Origin: Cyanodermella asteris
Taxonomy: Eukaryota; Ascomycota; Lecanoromycetes; Ostropales; Stictidaceae
Length of the DNA: 64,000 nt
Assembly (NCBI GenBank): GCA_900618795.1
Contig: UYJD01000003.1
Location: 400,684 to 464,683, forward strand
Direction of reading: 5' to 3'
In this document: positions 35,583-47,764 of the stretch, in pieces
Position numbering within the stretch: position 1 is the stretch's first letter
How the letters are laid out: each line of letters starts with the position of its first letter
Made by a program: the position numbers and the translations under genes
Notes under the pieces: model-generated
The model's database searches: none
What the model was told of the DNA's origin: nothing
The model's input: only the letters and a program-made list of their open reading frames with translations

Positions 35583-38261
35583 ATGCTCCCAACACACAAT
35601 CGCAGCTACAGCGGCCAGCAAGCAGTCAGCCAACCGTACGTCACATATCAGCCCAGCGGATTGCCTCAGGGTGCTCTTTCACCCGCCGCGCCGGTGAAGC
35701 AAGAATATAGTGGTGACGGCGACGTGCCTATGGAAGATGCGGACCCATATAACAGGACAAAGTACCCCAGCCGACCGGTTCACGCTCGCGGTCCTTCTGG
35801 CCATCTATCTGCCGAGGATTCAAGTGCGGCAAGACGATATTCGCCAATGAACACCTTGACGCCGTCGTCTCCCTATACCACCAGTCCGTCCGGCAACATG
35901 CCCAAGTACGCGGCGTATAGTCCTAGCGGCTCCGCGCGGCAGTCTCCAAATCGTCAGAACCCGTACGCCACTCCCTCGCAAAGTTACGGCGCTTCAAGCA
36001 GACAGCACCCTCTGCAGCTGTCACCCATGCAGATCAGCGAATCAGGCCAGGAGCTCATACCTCAGTCTGCGACGCGGCAGTATGCGGGAATCTGGGGAAA
36101 TGAGGTCAAGTCACCACGAGCAAATTCGAACACCAGCCGAGGACACATTCCGAGGGTTAAGAAGTTGAAGTCAGGCGCAGAGATGGAGCCTCGTGTGCAC
36201 ACTCAGCCAGCCTACAGGAGAGCAAACGCTGAAGGTGGTTTCATCAGTCCTGTGCAGGCACTGACCACTCAATTGCCCTCGACATACCGCATTTGCAACC
36301 CGGCATTCAAGTATGAATCATCAAGAAACCCCCGACGAGTATTGACGAAGCCTAGCAAAGGCGTCAAAAACGATGGCTACGATAACGAAGACAGCGACTA
36401 TATCTTGTACGTCAACGACATTTTGGGTAACGAGGACAATGGACACAAGAACCGCTATCTCATCCTCGATGTTCTCGGCCAGGGTACGTTTGGGCAGGTG
36501 GTCAAGTGTCAGAATTTGAAAACGAAGGAAGTGGTGGCTGTCAAGGTGGTCAAGAACAGAACCGCATACTTCAACCAAAGCATGATGGAAGTCTCCGTTC
36601 TCGACCTGATCAATGGCAAGCTCGACAAACACGACGATCACCACCTACTACGGCTGAAAGACACCTTCATTCACAAGCAGCATCTTTGCCTCGTCTTTGA
36701 GCTTCTCAGCGTCAACCTGTACGAACTGATCAAGCAGAACCAGTTCCGTGGTCTGAGTACCACTCTCGTGCGAGTGTTTGCACAGCAACTTCTCAACGGC
36801 TTGAGCCTCCTCAACAAGGCGCGATTGATTCATTGCGATCTCAAACCGGAGAACATTTTGCTCAAAAAGTTCGTCTTGGGTCCTTGTATTACTCTTTCAC
36901 ATCTTGCTAACGCTTTACAGCCTCGAAAGCCCTATTATCAAAATTATTGATTTTGGTTCGGCATGCGATGAACGCCAGACGGTCTACACCTACATCCAGT
37001 CTCGCTTCTATCGTTCTCCTGAGGTCTTGCTTGGCCTGCCCTATTCGTCGGCAATCGACATGTGGTCTCTTGGTTGCATCGTCGTCGAGCTGTTCCTAGG
37101 TCTCCCCCTATTCCCTGGTTCGTCCGAATACAATCAGGTATCGAGGATAGTGGAGATGCTTGGTATGCCACCAATTTGGATGCTTGAGGTTGGCAAACAG
37201 TCAGGTGAATTTTTCGCGCGCACGCAAGACGAATTCGGCCGAAAGAGCTACAGACTCAAGACCATGGAAGAATACTCACGCGATCATGGGTCAAAGGAAC
37301 AGCCCAGTAAGAAGTACTTCCAGGCCACCAATCTGCGTGATATTATCCAAAGCTATTCGATGCCGAGGAAGAATATGAAACCGCAGGAGGTTGACCGAGG
37401 TAAGACCGGCGCTGTTCCCTCTACTTGCACAGGGCGCTGACCATGCCAGAAATGAATAATCGCCTCGCGTTCATCGACTTTGTCCAAGGTCTACTAACAA
37501 TAAACCCTCTCGAGCGATGGTCACCTCAGCAGGCAAAGCTTCATCCATTTATCACACAAGCCAAGTTCACCGGCCCATTTGTGCCCCCAATGAACTTGAA
37601 ATCTTCGTCGCTCACAAAGTCGCCTGCACCAGGTGTGCAGCAACAGCAGCAGGCAGAGGCAATGAGCAGGCAGCGTCAACAACAATCGCAGCAAGCGGCA
37701 CAGGCACATGCCCAAGCCACAGGCCAAGCCGCTTATAACAATATGCAGATGGCCGCAGCTCATCATGGCTACGGGCAGAACGCCCAAGCTTATGGTGCAA
37801 ATCACATGGGGAACCAGTTTTCGCAGACTCCGCAAGCGAACCCGGCAGCGCTTCCACCATACCCGGCCCAGGGTTCGTATGGCATGCATCCGCCACAGCT
37901 ACAAACCGCGTACGGAGGTGCGTCAAACCCAAACAATCTGTACACTCAAGCAACGACACGGGCTGGTCGGCAAAGAGCTACGACCATGGATCAACACGCA
38001 CAAGGCGGGATTCCTGCTGCCATACAACGAGTTGCAAGTCATCTCGATCCCAATGCACCGATCAGATTGCAGCCAAGTCCCGCATATTATCCTCCAGGAT
38101 CCGGGGAAATCCCCGACAATGGGCAGGGGCGGAGAAGAGGGAGTCGGGCGACCGGACAGCAACAGAGGACCAGAAACTTTGTCCAAAGTCTGGAGGACAG
38201 GACGATGGAGGAGGGCTGGGCTGGTGGCGGAAGTGGCAGTGGCAGTGGGCAGTGGCATTGA
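35583..38261 (+). CDS. YAK1: YAK1-type DYRK protein kinase
   Basis: Dual-specificity kinase of the DYRK family that restrains growth when PKA or TOR signalling is low; it works in cytoplasm and nucleus. Exons 35583-36868, 36921-37399 and 37450-38261 encode 858 aa. The first intron starts GTTCGT and restores [16 protein letters not shown] across the junction. The second has GTAAGA...CTGACCATGCCAG. The Ser/Pro/Tyr-rich N-terminus reaches about 290. The kinase domain (about 293-620) shows [36 protein letters not shown] and the DYRK activation loop [13 protein letters not shown], whose second Tyr is self-phosphorylated. The Gln/Ala-rich tail ends in a Gly/Ser stretch. The ATG at 35583 is the first in this frame. 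Confidence 0.95.
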
Positions 38262-39050
38262 AACACAAGAGTTGCATAGCGAATATTTTACAGAAGCCCA
38301 GAAAAGTCGACCAGATCGAATTGGCATCGCGAAGACGATAGGTTCCAATTTGACGAGATGAATATAGAAACTGATCCAATCTGACCGCAGCACGTCGACA
38401 CAACTCACGCTTCAAGCATGAGGCGGCTGCAAACGAGCTCACCGGCCGGAACGAGATGAAGAACATCGGAACCTGACGTCGACCACCAAGATCCAGGCCG
38501 CGGCACCCGGCAAAAATCTCGTGGTGATTTAGGACATTCATAGGTGCTCAGGACGACTCGAGAACCTTTGCATGTAAAAATAAAAAAAAATCTGTTTGCA
38601 GCGTCGTCTCGAAGCGCCTGTAATGCAACTTCACGACTTTTTCAAATTTCAAAAACTATGTACATGAGTTTTGTTGTGCTCGTCGTCATGTCTTCCCCGG
38701 AACGAGTCCTCCCCACTTCAATCGATGAGCAATGACCTGCCAAGCGAAATTAAGTGTATGTCGAATGCTGGCATCTCATACATTGAACCAGATATTGTGT
38801 ACCCGACCTCATCGGATCAGCCCCCGTCGGCATGATCCAACGCGCCTTCCAACTGAGCCTCTTGTGCTTTCGTTACGCGATGCTGTCAGAACGGGTAGGC
38901 GCCCCTGGCCCGTCTCGCCACTCTACAAAAGCACTCGACAACGGCCCTCTCATGCCGCCTCAGCAGCGCGTGCTCCTTCATACTTGTATGGCCCGTCGCT
39001 CTAGGAGAGGGATGCGAATGAGACGCATCATGTCAACAGCTCTGTCCTCA
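38262..39050. other. Convergent intergenic spacer
   Basis: The 789 bases lie between converging genes. An A-rich run (AAAAATAAAAAAAAAT) at about 38577-38591 could be a 3'-end signal for YAK1. No gene was seen. Confidence 0.5.
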
Positions 39051-39707
39051 CTACTTGGGACCAGCTTCGTCGGGCATGTCTTCGTCGGTTGAATCGATTT
39101 CTCCGTCAGACATGTCCTCGTCCTCATCATCGTCCTCGTCCTCGTCCTCGCTTGACATGTCTTCGTCCTCGTCACCGTCATAACTCTCGTCAGACATGTC
39201 CACTTCCTCTTCCTCGTCGTCGATCGCCCAGTACCCATGCATGGGCATACCTGGCGAAGCGGGACGGAAGTGAATTTGGTTAATGACAGCTGCGTCGCCA
39301 GAGGGACCGCTGCCCGAGCCGACGGTGTGCTGGCCAAGGCAACCCAATGCTGGGCACTCGGGCGCGTGAGTACGCTCCTGTACCCTCTTGGCAGCGGCAG
39401 CGGCTTCGGCTTCGGCCGCTGCAGCGTACCGCTGCTGTTGCTCTTCTAGCCGCTGCTTCAGCGGCTTGAGCATTTGTGGGACCAGTGTTGGCATCTTGGC
39501 TTTTGGTTTGAATGCCGAGAACGTGTTGTTTACTGCCCTGATGTAGTTGGCCTTGTCGACCTTGGCTGGTCTCGGTCTTGCCTTGAGAGGAAGGCTGTGA
39601 AGCGTCTTCCTGAGGTCGATGGTGGTTTTGCTGGTGGTGGTGGCGGCGGATGTTTTGGTGTGGAGGGTTGAGAGACCACCTCGAGAGCGGAGAGCGTAGG
39701 AGGGCAT
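39051..39707 (-). CDS. Hypothetical protein with acidic repetitive tail
   Basis: A single exon of 218 aa that I do not recognise. The N-terminal 70 residues are basic and Ser/Thr-rich (MPSYALRSRGG, LKARPRPAKVDKANYI). A helical stretch (LKPLKQRLEEQQQRY) runs into an Ala/Glu block at about 80-110. A CPALGC pair and a conserved-looking segment INQIHFRPASPGMPMHGYW follow. The last 55 residues are almost all Asp, Glu, Ser and Met in loose repeats of DEDEDMS, DMSDE and similar, encoded by a GTC/CTC-type microsatellite on the plus strand. The layout suggests a nuclear or chromatin-linked acidic protein, but this is inference. No signal peptide or membrane segment is present. Confidence 0.65.
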   Translation of the reverse strand: MPSYALRSRGGLSTLHTKTSAATTTSKTTIDLRKTLHSLPLKARPRPAKVDKANYIRAVNNTFSAFKPKAKMPTLVPQMLKPLKQRLEEQQQRYAAAAEAEAAAAAKRVQERTHAPECPALGCLGQHTVGSGSGPSGDAAVINQIHFRPASPGMPMHGYWAIDDEEEEVDMSDESYDGDEDEDMSSEDEDEDDDEDEDMSDGEIDSTDEDMPDEAGPK

Positions 39708-40754
39708 ATTTGTATGAATTGGGGTTCTGGCGGGATTGGGAATTGAGCTGCAAATGGGGATTGTGAAGTCGACTAGTCGACTTGTGTGATGGGAATAGTG
39801 GTTCTGGAACTCAACTGCCTAACGTCGGCGGGATCCAAGGCCTATACGCGCGAACTTGAAAACCAACGCTTCTCGCAGCCCAAGAGAGCCAAGAGGACAG
39901 AAATGTGAAGTGCGTTATTGGTTTTTGTCGGGTTTGAAGGCCTGTTCACTTGATATTGTTTCTCGTTGAGATTTGGCCGGGCTTCGAGTGTTGCTCCTTT
40001 AAATCACAGGTCAATTGGACCGAAAATGAAATGTGATCTATGCAAGAGAAGGCTCAGTGATTGCGAGCGAGTTGATGGGAAGAGGTACGGAAAGTGTGCG
40101 ACTGAGTCATGCTTCAGGTCAGTCAATTGAAGGCACATGGGTGGCTGGACACGCTATTCACGACACTTCATGTTGAGATGGTCGCACCAGTGTTGCGACT
40201 TCGCTGTGTATGTGAGCTGTCAATTTCTTGTCCGGTCACCAGTTGCCCCCGCACATGTTCAAATTCGCAGCACAATCATATAATGTGGTGCAAGCTCATA
40301 TGTATACAAAGATCAGTCGGGAACGAAGCGCTCCATGCAAACCAGGCAGGTGTCTCACTACAGTATTTGTCTCGCTCGACATGAGGGGCTGAAATGCTCC
40401 ATGGCAGCCGGCACTTTGACTTGGGCTCATTATTATGATCAGGTTGGGTTTGAAGGACAAAGAGCTGAGGCACTTAGTGTCGCAGTTTGTGCTCAGTCTG
40501 AACGACGCTCAAAAGCAACTCTCCAAATTTCATGAAAGAACGTGCACATGTGGTCGCGATGCTGAATGGAAGAACAGGCACACTCAATGGATTTTGGAAT
40601 CCATGTATTTGCTACTGGATTTTGTCTCAGCACGAGAAGTGCAGGATAAGGACCAGGCACGAAGGCCGTTCCTTGCGTCGTAGTTCTTCCATTGCTCGTC
40701 TGAATCGTTCGCCAACCCAAATAGTACACTCCACCACTGCAAGCAGCGATACGC
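39708..40754. other. Intergenic, no gene seen
   Basis: About 1 kb between the promoter side of the acidic-tail gene and the 3' end of uS11. No frame above about 110 codons and no domain. Confidence 0.55.
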
Positions 40755-41434
<680 letters not shown>

Positions 41435-41749
41435 CTTGACTGACAATGGAAGAACTGGATTGTGTCAAGTTAAAGTGGTGCAACAGCTGAAGCTCGATAT
41501 CACAGGCGGCGGGAAGAATTTGGTGGGTGTGCGTGCCCTGGCGCGTTCGATAGTCGGCGGCATTGTCGGGCCGTGCTTGCGCGAAAACTTGGCGCGCCGT
41601 CCTTGACTCAAATTTCGCTTCTGTTCTTGCTTCATACTCACACGCACCACAGCACGAGTCTTGGGAAGTGTTCAACAACTCCTCCCCTGGACGATGCCAC
41701 ATTTGGTGTGATTGACTTCCATTTGCTTGACTAATTACAAGACATCGTC
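41435..41749. promoter_or_regulatory. Shared uS11/TYR1 divergent promoter
   Basis: The only gap between two divergent start codons is 315 bases, so the two core promoters must overlap or abut. No TATA box is obvious. The sequence has several GCGC-containing words (GGCGCGTTCG, TTGGCGCGCCG). Confidence 0.5.
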
Positions 41750-43770
41750 ATGTCTGCAATGGTCAGTGCTGGCAGCGCAGCCGAGCCAAGCTCTGAGCAG
41801 TTGTGCATCGGAATTATTGGCCTGGGTGATATGGGCCGCATGTATGCTGAAAGGCTCAGCGACGCCGGATGGAAGTGAGTAGACTTCGATCTTGCTGTTC
41901 CGGCGTCATCTTCAATCATGGTATGTTCATATTGCAATCCATCCACCTTTGTTCTGATGACTTGAGTGCATTTGGCTCGAGTGTGACTTTCGACAACGTC
42001 TTCGACCATTCTGGTTATTTGACAGCGTCGGAGTTGCCACTGATGTAACTTCTCAGCTACCTTAATTTCTTTTTTGTCTGACACAAGCAAACATGACCGT
42101 CGCTCTCTATTCAGTTTTGAGGATGTCCAGCGGCTAACGTGACTTTCAGGTACTACTCAATCTACCACAAATCGCACTAACAAGACCTTCAGGGTCAATG
42201 CATGCGACCGGCCTGAGAGATACGAAGAGGTCAAAAAAGACTTTGCTGAGCGGGTACGGCTGCCTCGACCCGACGTGTACATAGCTAGATCGTAGCTGAG
42301 TGTGAAAACAGACCAATGTCACAATTTACCCCAACGGCCATCTCGTGTCCCGCATCAGCGACTATATCATCTACAGTGTAGAGGCAGAGCACATCGATAA
42401 GGTGGTCGCCGAGTATGCTCAGTGTTCGTGCTCCTAGTGATCATCTTCGTTCAACACTAATGAGTACGTAAAGCAACAAAGCGTGGTGCTATCGTTGGAG
42501 GGCAGACCTCGTGCAAAGAGCCTGAGATCAGGGCTTTTGAAAAGCAGCTGAAATGGGTGGATGACATTTCGATCATATCCGTCCACAGCATGCATGGGCC
42601 TCTCGTTGATCCCCGGGGCCAGCCACTCATCTTCATCCCCCATCGAGTCCTCAAACCAGCCCATTTCACTTTTGTCAAATCCATCTTTCAATCCTTCCAC
42701 TCACGTTACGTGGAGCTGTCCTACAAAGTCCACGATATGATCACGGCAGATACCCAAACAGTTACACACGCTGCGTTCCTGAGTATGGGGACGGCGTGGC
42801 GCAACAACAACGACTTTCCATGGGAGACAGGCAGATACACCGGCGGTATCGAAAACATCAAGATTAACGTAACCATGCGAATATTCAGCAACAAGTGGCA
42901 CGTCTATGCTGGACTTGCGATCCTCAACCCCGCGGCGAAGAAGCAGATTGAGCAGTACGCGAAGAGTGTCACTGAGCTCTTCAAGCTGATGCTGCTGGGA
43001 GACAAGGAGAAGCTGGCGGCCAGAATCAAAACCGCACGCGAAGCTGTCTTCCCGGACAATGGTGGCCACCGCGACCTACTTCTTGAGGATCAAGTTCTAG
43101 ATGAATTTAGCCTGGGATCAAAAGAACACCTGCTTGAGAAGAGACGGAACAATCACCTGAGTCTGCTCGCGATGGTTGACTGTTGGTGGAAGCTGGGTAC
43201 TCAGCCATACGATCATATGATATGTTCGACACCCGTAAGTTCACTGCCTGATCAAATCGTGCGGACCAATTTTTTCGGGCCGTAGAATTGGCCGGGAGAA
43301 CTGGATGTGCTGACACAGTGCAGTTATTTCGGCTGCTCTTGGGTGCCACAGAATATCTTTACCGCAACGAAGAACTTCTCGATGAGGCGATTGATTGTGC
43401 AATTCACGACAAAGCTTTCAGATCTGACGATCTTGAATTCACATTTGCTGCAAGAGTACGTGCCTCCTCGTGACAGGCTGACGCATTCGTACTACCCGCA
43501 CCTTCGATCGCGCGACCATTGTGCGTTGGTGAGACCAGCTCACGCCATGCGGTGCGCGTACGGATATCGATGTCTTGGCCGATCTGTCCACCACGCTGTA
43601 TGCTAAACTTTGTATAGGGATGGTCGGATTGCGTCTCATTTGGCAGTTTCCCAGCGTACAAGGCCCGGTTTGAGAACATGCAACAATACTTCACACCACG
43701 ATTCAAGGATGCCACCGAGCTGGGCAACAGGATGATCAAGACCATCCTCGCACACACGACGCAAAATTGA
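41750..43770 (+). CDS. TYR1: Prephenate dehydrogenase (NADP+), TYR1
   Basis: Oxidative decarboxylation of prephenate to 4-hydroxyphenylpyruvate in tyrosine synthesis, cytosolic. Exons are 41750-41874, 42193-42253, 42312-42417, 42474-43234, 43324-43455 and 43618-43770, giving 445 aa (yeast about 452). The Rossmann start is IGIIGLGDMG. Family segments are NGHLVSRISDYIIYSVEA, AIVGGQTSCKEPEI, SVHSMHGP, ITADTQTVTHAAFLSMG, YSNKWHVYAGLAI, HLSLLAMVDCWW, DHMICSTP|LFRLLLG and the end MIKTILAHTTQN. Intron 1 is long (318 nt). The exon 3/4 junction is abnormal: the borders that best keep conserved residues are CT...AG. Canonical in-frame choices (donor at 42401 or 42404, acceptor ending 42481) delete eight or nine residues. 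The gene may be intact with a rare splice site, mutated, or affected by an assembly error. Confidence 0.9.
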
Positions 43771-46191
43771 ATATCGTAGATTTGTCGGAACACCGCCAAG
43801 ACAGTAACGAGGTACGATGCGGGCAATCACTGGGACTCGTTCGTGTGTGCTGTGGCCCGGCCCGTGATGTTGTCGACGCAGCTTCGCAGAAAGTCTCCTT
43901 GGTCTTCGAGCGAGGCAGGGAATGGAAAATAGCTTCTCGGAAAACCAACAAGCTCCATTATCTTTAGCTCGCTTGGAGGCGTGAGTTTAGTCAACTATAG
44001 AAGCGCAAACGATGATGCTGCATCGTATGGAATCTCGAAGGGCGGTTAGTCAAGCATTATTCATCCAAGCCATGTCGGCTGAGGAGGGCGACTGCAGTAA
44101 AGCCGCGGGTCGATCATACCGGCACAGCCAGGGCATAGATAACCAGCGCCACTATTTCCTCCAGACTTCAACAAGAAGCATCGGATCAGAGCACCAGGAC
44201 AGCTACTACTCCAGACTGGCGCAGCGCAGTAGTGGCAGAATAGCTCGTCGAAAATGCAGAACGTCGAAAATGCCACGAGTCTGCACGAGATAGCTGCAGC
44301 TCGCCACTATGCATGTGTCAATCTTTCCCTGATCTGCCGCGGATCTGCGTCGTGAAGGTTTGCGTAAGGTTCTATGCGTTGGATAGTCGTTGACATCCAT
44401 GACCGGGCTCGTTCCACCTGGGAGCACTCTGTTCACGGTCCAGAACGATCGACGAAGGAATTAAGGTTTGACTTCGCCCTGCTCGTTATTCCAAGGCCGG
44501 GTCCAAAAAGTCGTTACCCACCACCCGGATGCGCTTGACTATAAGCTTCACCTCCGCTGCAGCTCTATTCTCGCAACTTTCGAACACAAAATTACAGCTG
44601 AGTGATCCCCCTATCGTATTATATATATATTGTATCATTTCGTAAAGCGTCGTGGTCACTTTCTGGGCGCTGTCGTTCTTATTTATCTATTAGTAATGAG
44701 GGTACGGGGCTGCGTTCCGGGGTGGTGGGGAAGGACTTTTTTGACCCGGTCTTGTTCGCGGACAGAATGAGAGTCTGATCTGACCTTTTTCCTGCCGATT
44801 GATAGAGATCTGATGGTTCGATGTGGGCTGAGCGCCAAGCACGACAACGCACACATTCTGCCGCAAAATTTGCAGCTACGTAAATGATCCGGCTGAAGAT
44901 ACGCATTCCCGTATTCCAAGGATTCGACTAAAACATTCTGGCGTCTGAAGGCCGCCGCCGGGCTCATCGCTTGAAAAGCCGGGGGCCACCTTGTCCGTCG
45001 CTAAAGGCGTGAGAGCCAATAGGTGCGCGTCGTGTGCGCCGGTCGTTGGCAAAGTGGAGCACGCCTCCTTCGGGAAGCCGTGACCTCCCTTGTCGACGGA
45101 TGCCGGCGTGTCTCAAGGAATTACATGATTCTTATCACTTGCGCCTCGGAGACCTTTCCTCTCTTTGCCTCGCCTCAACCTGATGGATATTTTCCACGGT
45201 AGGCTGCCGGAATTGCTTCATGGCCAATGGCTTCAATGCGTGCCGCCTGACCAATAGTCGCGGTCGGCGTTCATCCAACGGCGTCAGGTTGTTGTCGATC
45301 CGACCTCACACCAACTTTACTTGTCTTTACAGCTGACCTTGTTCACCTCCCGAGAACGGCTTTTGTTGCCCACCTTGCTCGTGTCCGGCGTCGGACAGTC
45401 GGCTCCTGGTTTGTCGACTTCTCTCAAGCACTCATTGGTGGGCAAGTCGGCAAGAGAAAGTTTCTTTCGTTCATGTCATGATGAGAAGACCGGCTGCAAG
45501 ACACGACCTTGCCTTTTAACCAGTCTGCGGTTTGATCGACATTCCTGCGCCGAGGGACACTGGTCTTAGTGCCTTGCTGTAGGGTCTGTACCTGGCACGG
45601 GTGATACAGTATGCCTCTGATGTGATTGTGTATCCTGGCGTTGACCATTCATGCCCTATCTATTACTGGGAAGACGACATATCACCGTGCGATGCGTCAG
45701 TCCAAGCAATGCTACAAAGGGCGGCACGCTAATGTGATATCCGGCGATAGTATCTGTCCGTCCGTCTTGAAATCGATGCGTGGCTTGAAGCCTCGAGATC
45801 TGGTGGCCATTTGCTTTGCCTTCTTCCCCAGCTTTGTCGTTCATGATAACCCCGCTGCTACGAGTACAGTAGCCCTCACTTTTGGCTGAATATATTGCGG
45901 ACCTCCGGGACCAAGGTGCCTCCTTCTCTGTTTATCTCAGCTTGTGCCATACCGCCCTTTGTCACTGCGGTCGTTCCTGCCTCTCCAACCTCAGGCTGCT
46001 AACATACGGGAGTTTTGGTCTTGTCGAGACGAGGAGATCGCTTGGCCTCAACCATTTCATCCGTCGCGCCTGCTTTCTTTCAACTTCTCTGAGACCGGGA
46101 CCAGCATTGCTCTCTTGACTCAAAACCTCGAAGCAATTGCTACTTTTGTACCATTTTTTGCAACCGTCCTTGCCACAAATTTCAAATCAAG
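43771..46191. other. Long gene-free stretch
   Basis: This 2.4 kb gap lies between two same-strand genes. All frames are short and lack domains. A TA run (TATATATATAT) is near 44625. The last kilobase is C/T-rich and probably holds a long promoter or leader for the DOMON-b561 gene. Confidence 0.5.
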
Positions 46192-47542
46192 ATGAAGTCG
46201 CCGCTGGCTGCCCTCGTTAGCCTTGGTAAGTTCGTTCCAGAAAACGTAGACCCTACAGGTGACTGACTCAAGCAAAGCCACTCTGACAACAGCCGCAAGT
46301 CCGGTGACGTTCTGTGCTCCCGAGAACAATGGCATCTGCTACAGCTTCAGCGTTCCCGCTTCGTCTGCAAGCAGCGGCCGAGGCGATCTTTTCATTCAGA
46401 TCCGAGCGCCCTCTACCATGTCATGGGTCGGTCTGGCCCAATCGCCCACGGGCATGATGATGGGTGCCAATATGCTCGTTACTTATGCCTCGCAAAATCA
46501 CTCGTCGGTAACTCTGTCCCCATGCTCGGGCATGGGCCACGTAATGCCTCACTTCAACGTGGACGCCAAAGCCGAGTTGCTCGACGGATCTGGCATTGAT
46601 GGGGACATGATGACGGCGAACATCCGGTGCAGCAGCTGCAACGAGTGGAAGGGCGGTAGCATGTCGTTCAAAGACAGCTCTTCGACCTGGATTTTCGCTT
46701 ATGCTCCTGGCAGTGCCAGTCCTGCTGGCCCTGTTCACAGTAATAACGTTTCTGCGCCCATCGGGATACACCAAGGATACGGCTCTTTCAATGTTGACTT
46801 GACGCAAGCTTCTTCGGACTCTGACAGTTCAAACCCATTCACCGGCCAAGCGCTCGCGGCGACGACACCAGGCTCGACCAAAGGGATCAAACACATGGAT
46901 CCCGAAGTTCAAGCCCATCTCGCCATGATCAAGATGGCCCATGGGTCTGTCCTCGGTCTTGCCTTTGGGCTCTTCCTCCCGCTAGGCGCCATCTTCATGC
47001 GTCTGCACGGCAAGGCAAATACCTGGGCGATTCACGGGGCCATCCAAACGATTGCATACTGCATGTCTATCGCCGGCATGGGTATGGGTATCTATATGGC
47101 CCTGAACTACGAACTCTTGACATCTCCTCACGCCTTGATTGGACTCGTTGTCATTTGCCTACTCTTCTTCATGCCATTTGCAGGCTGGATTCAACACTCT
47201 CGATTCTGCCGTTTCAAGCGTCGCACACTCTGGGGCCGCGGTCACGCGTACCTGGGCCGTGCGCTGCTGCTACTGGGGATGATCAATGTTGGCACTGGTC
47301 TGCAGTTGGCCGCTCCCTACGGTGGTGCTGCTGTGAAGAAGGGTGAGATTGCTTACGGTGTGCTCGGTGGCGTTGTCGGCGTCTTCTGGTTGTCAGTGAT
47401 TGCCGTCACGGCTATCACTAGAAGGAGAAAAACTGTTGGTGCCATGAGCGACTCTGCAAGTATGGACAGAAACAGCGACCAAGGCAGCCCGTCCGACTCG
47501 GAGAAGGGTCGTGGTACCGTCGTCAGCAAGGCATCACTTTGA
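46192..47542 (+). CDS. DOMON-cytochrome b561 membrane redox protein
   Basis: Exons 46192-46225 and 46278-47542 encode 432 aa. The signal peptide (MKSPLAALVSL, continued by ATLTTAAS) is followed by a DOMON or CDH-type cytochrome domain (about 20-190) with TFCAPENNGICYSF, SWVGLAQSPTGMMMGANMLVTY split as a Met-rich heme site, and a CSSCNEW pair. A b561 core follows with about five helices. Four candidate heme histidines lie in KMAHGSVLG, WAIHGAIQ, SPHALIGL and RGHAYLGR. The C-terminus is a short cytoplasmic Ser/Asp/Lys tail. This layout suggests trans-membrane electron transfer to extracellular metals or enzymes; the partner is unknown. A second acceptor 15 bases later (exon 2 from 46293) is also in frame and would shorten the signal peptide by five residues. 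Confidence 0.88.
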
Positions 47543-47764
47543 GGCTCTTTGCGGGTTCTGATAGAAGACGAAACCAAAACAGTACTGCAACGCGAAATGA
47601 GGAAAGAAAGGACCTGTGGCATTTTAACGCAACTTAACGCAATTTAATGCAAGCCTCGACTTGCAGAGGCAACTGCAGAAACTATGCTCCCTGAACCTGT
47701 ATGCTAATATGCTGTAGATCGTGCTGTTTACTCGTGATATTCCAAGACACCGTAGCATTTTTGC

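Noticed and set aside
44625-44636. TA-repeat run as a possible origin or element
   Set aside because: It is short and isolated, without flanking features of an origin or transposon.
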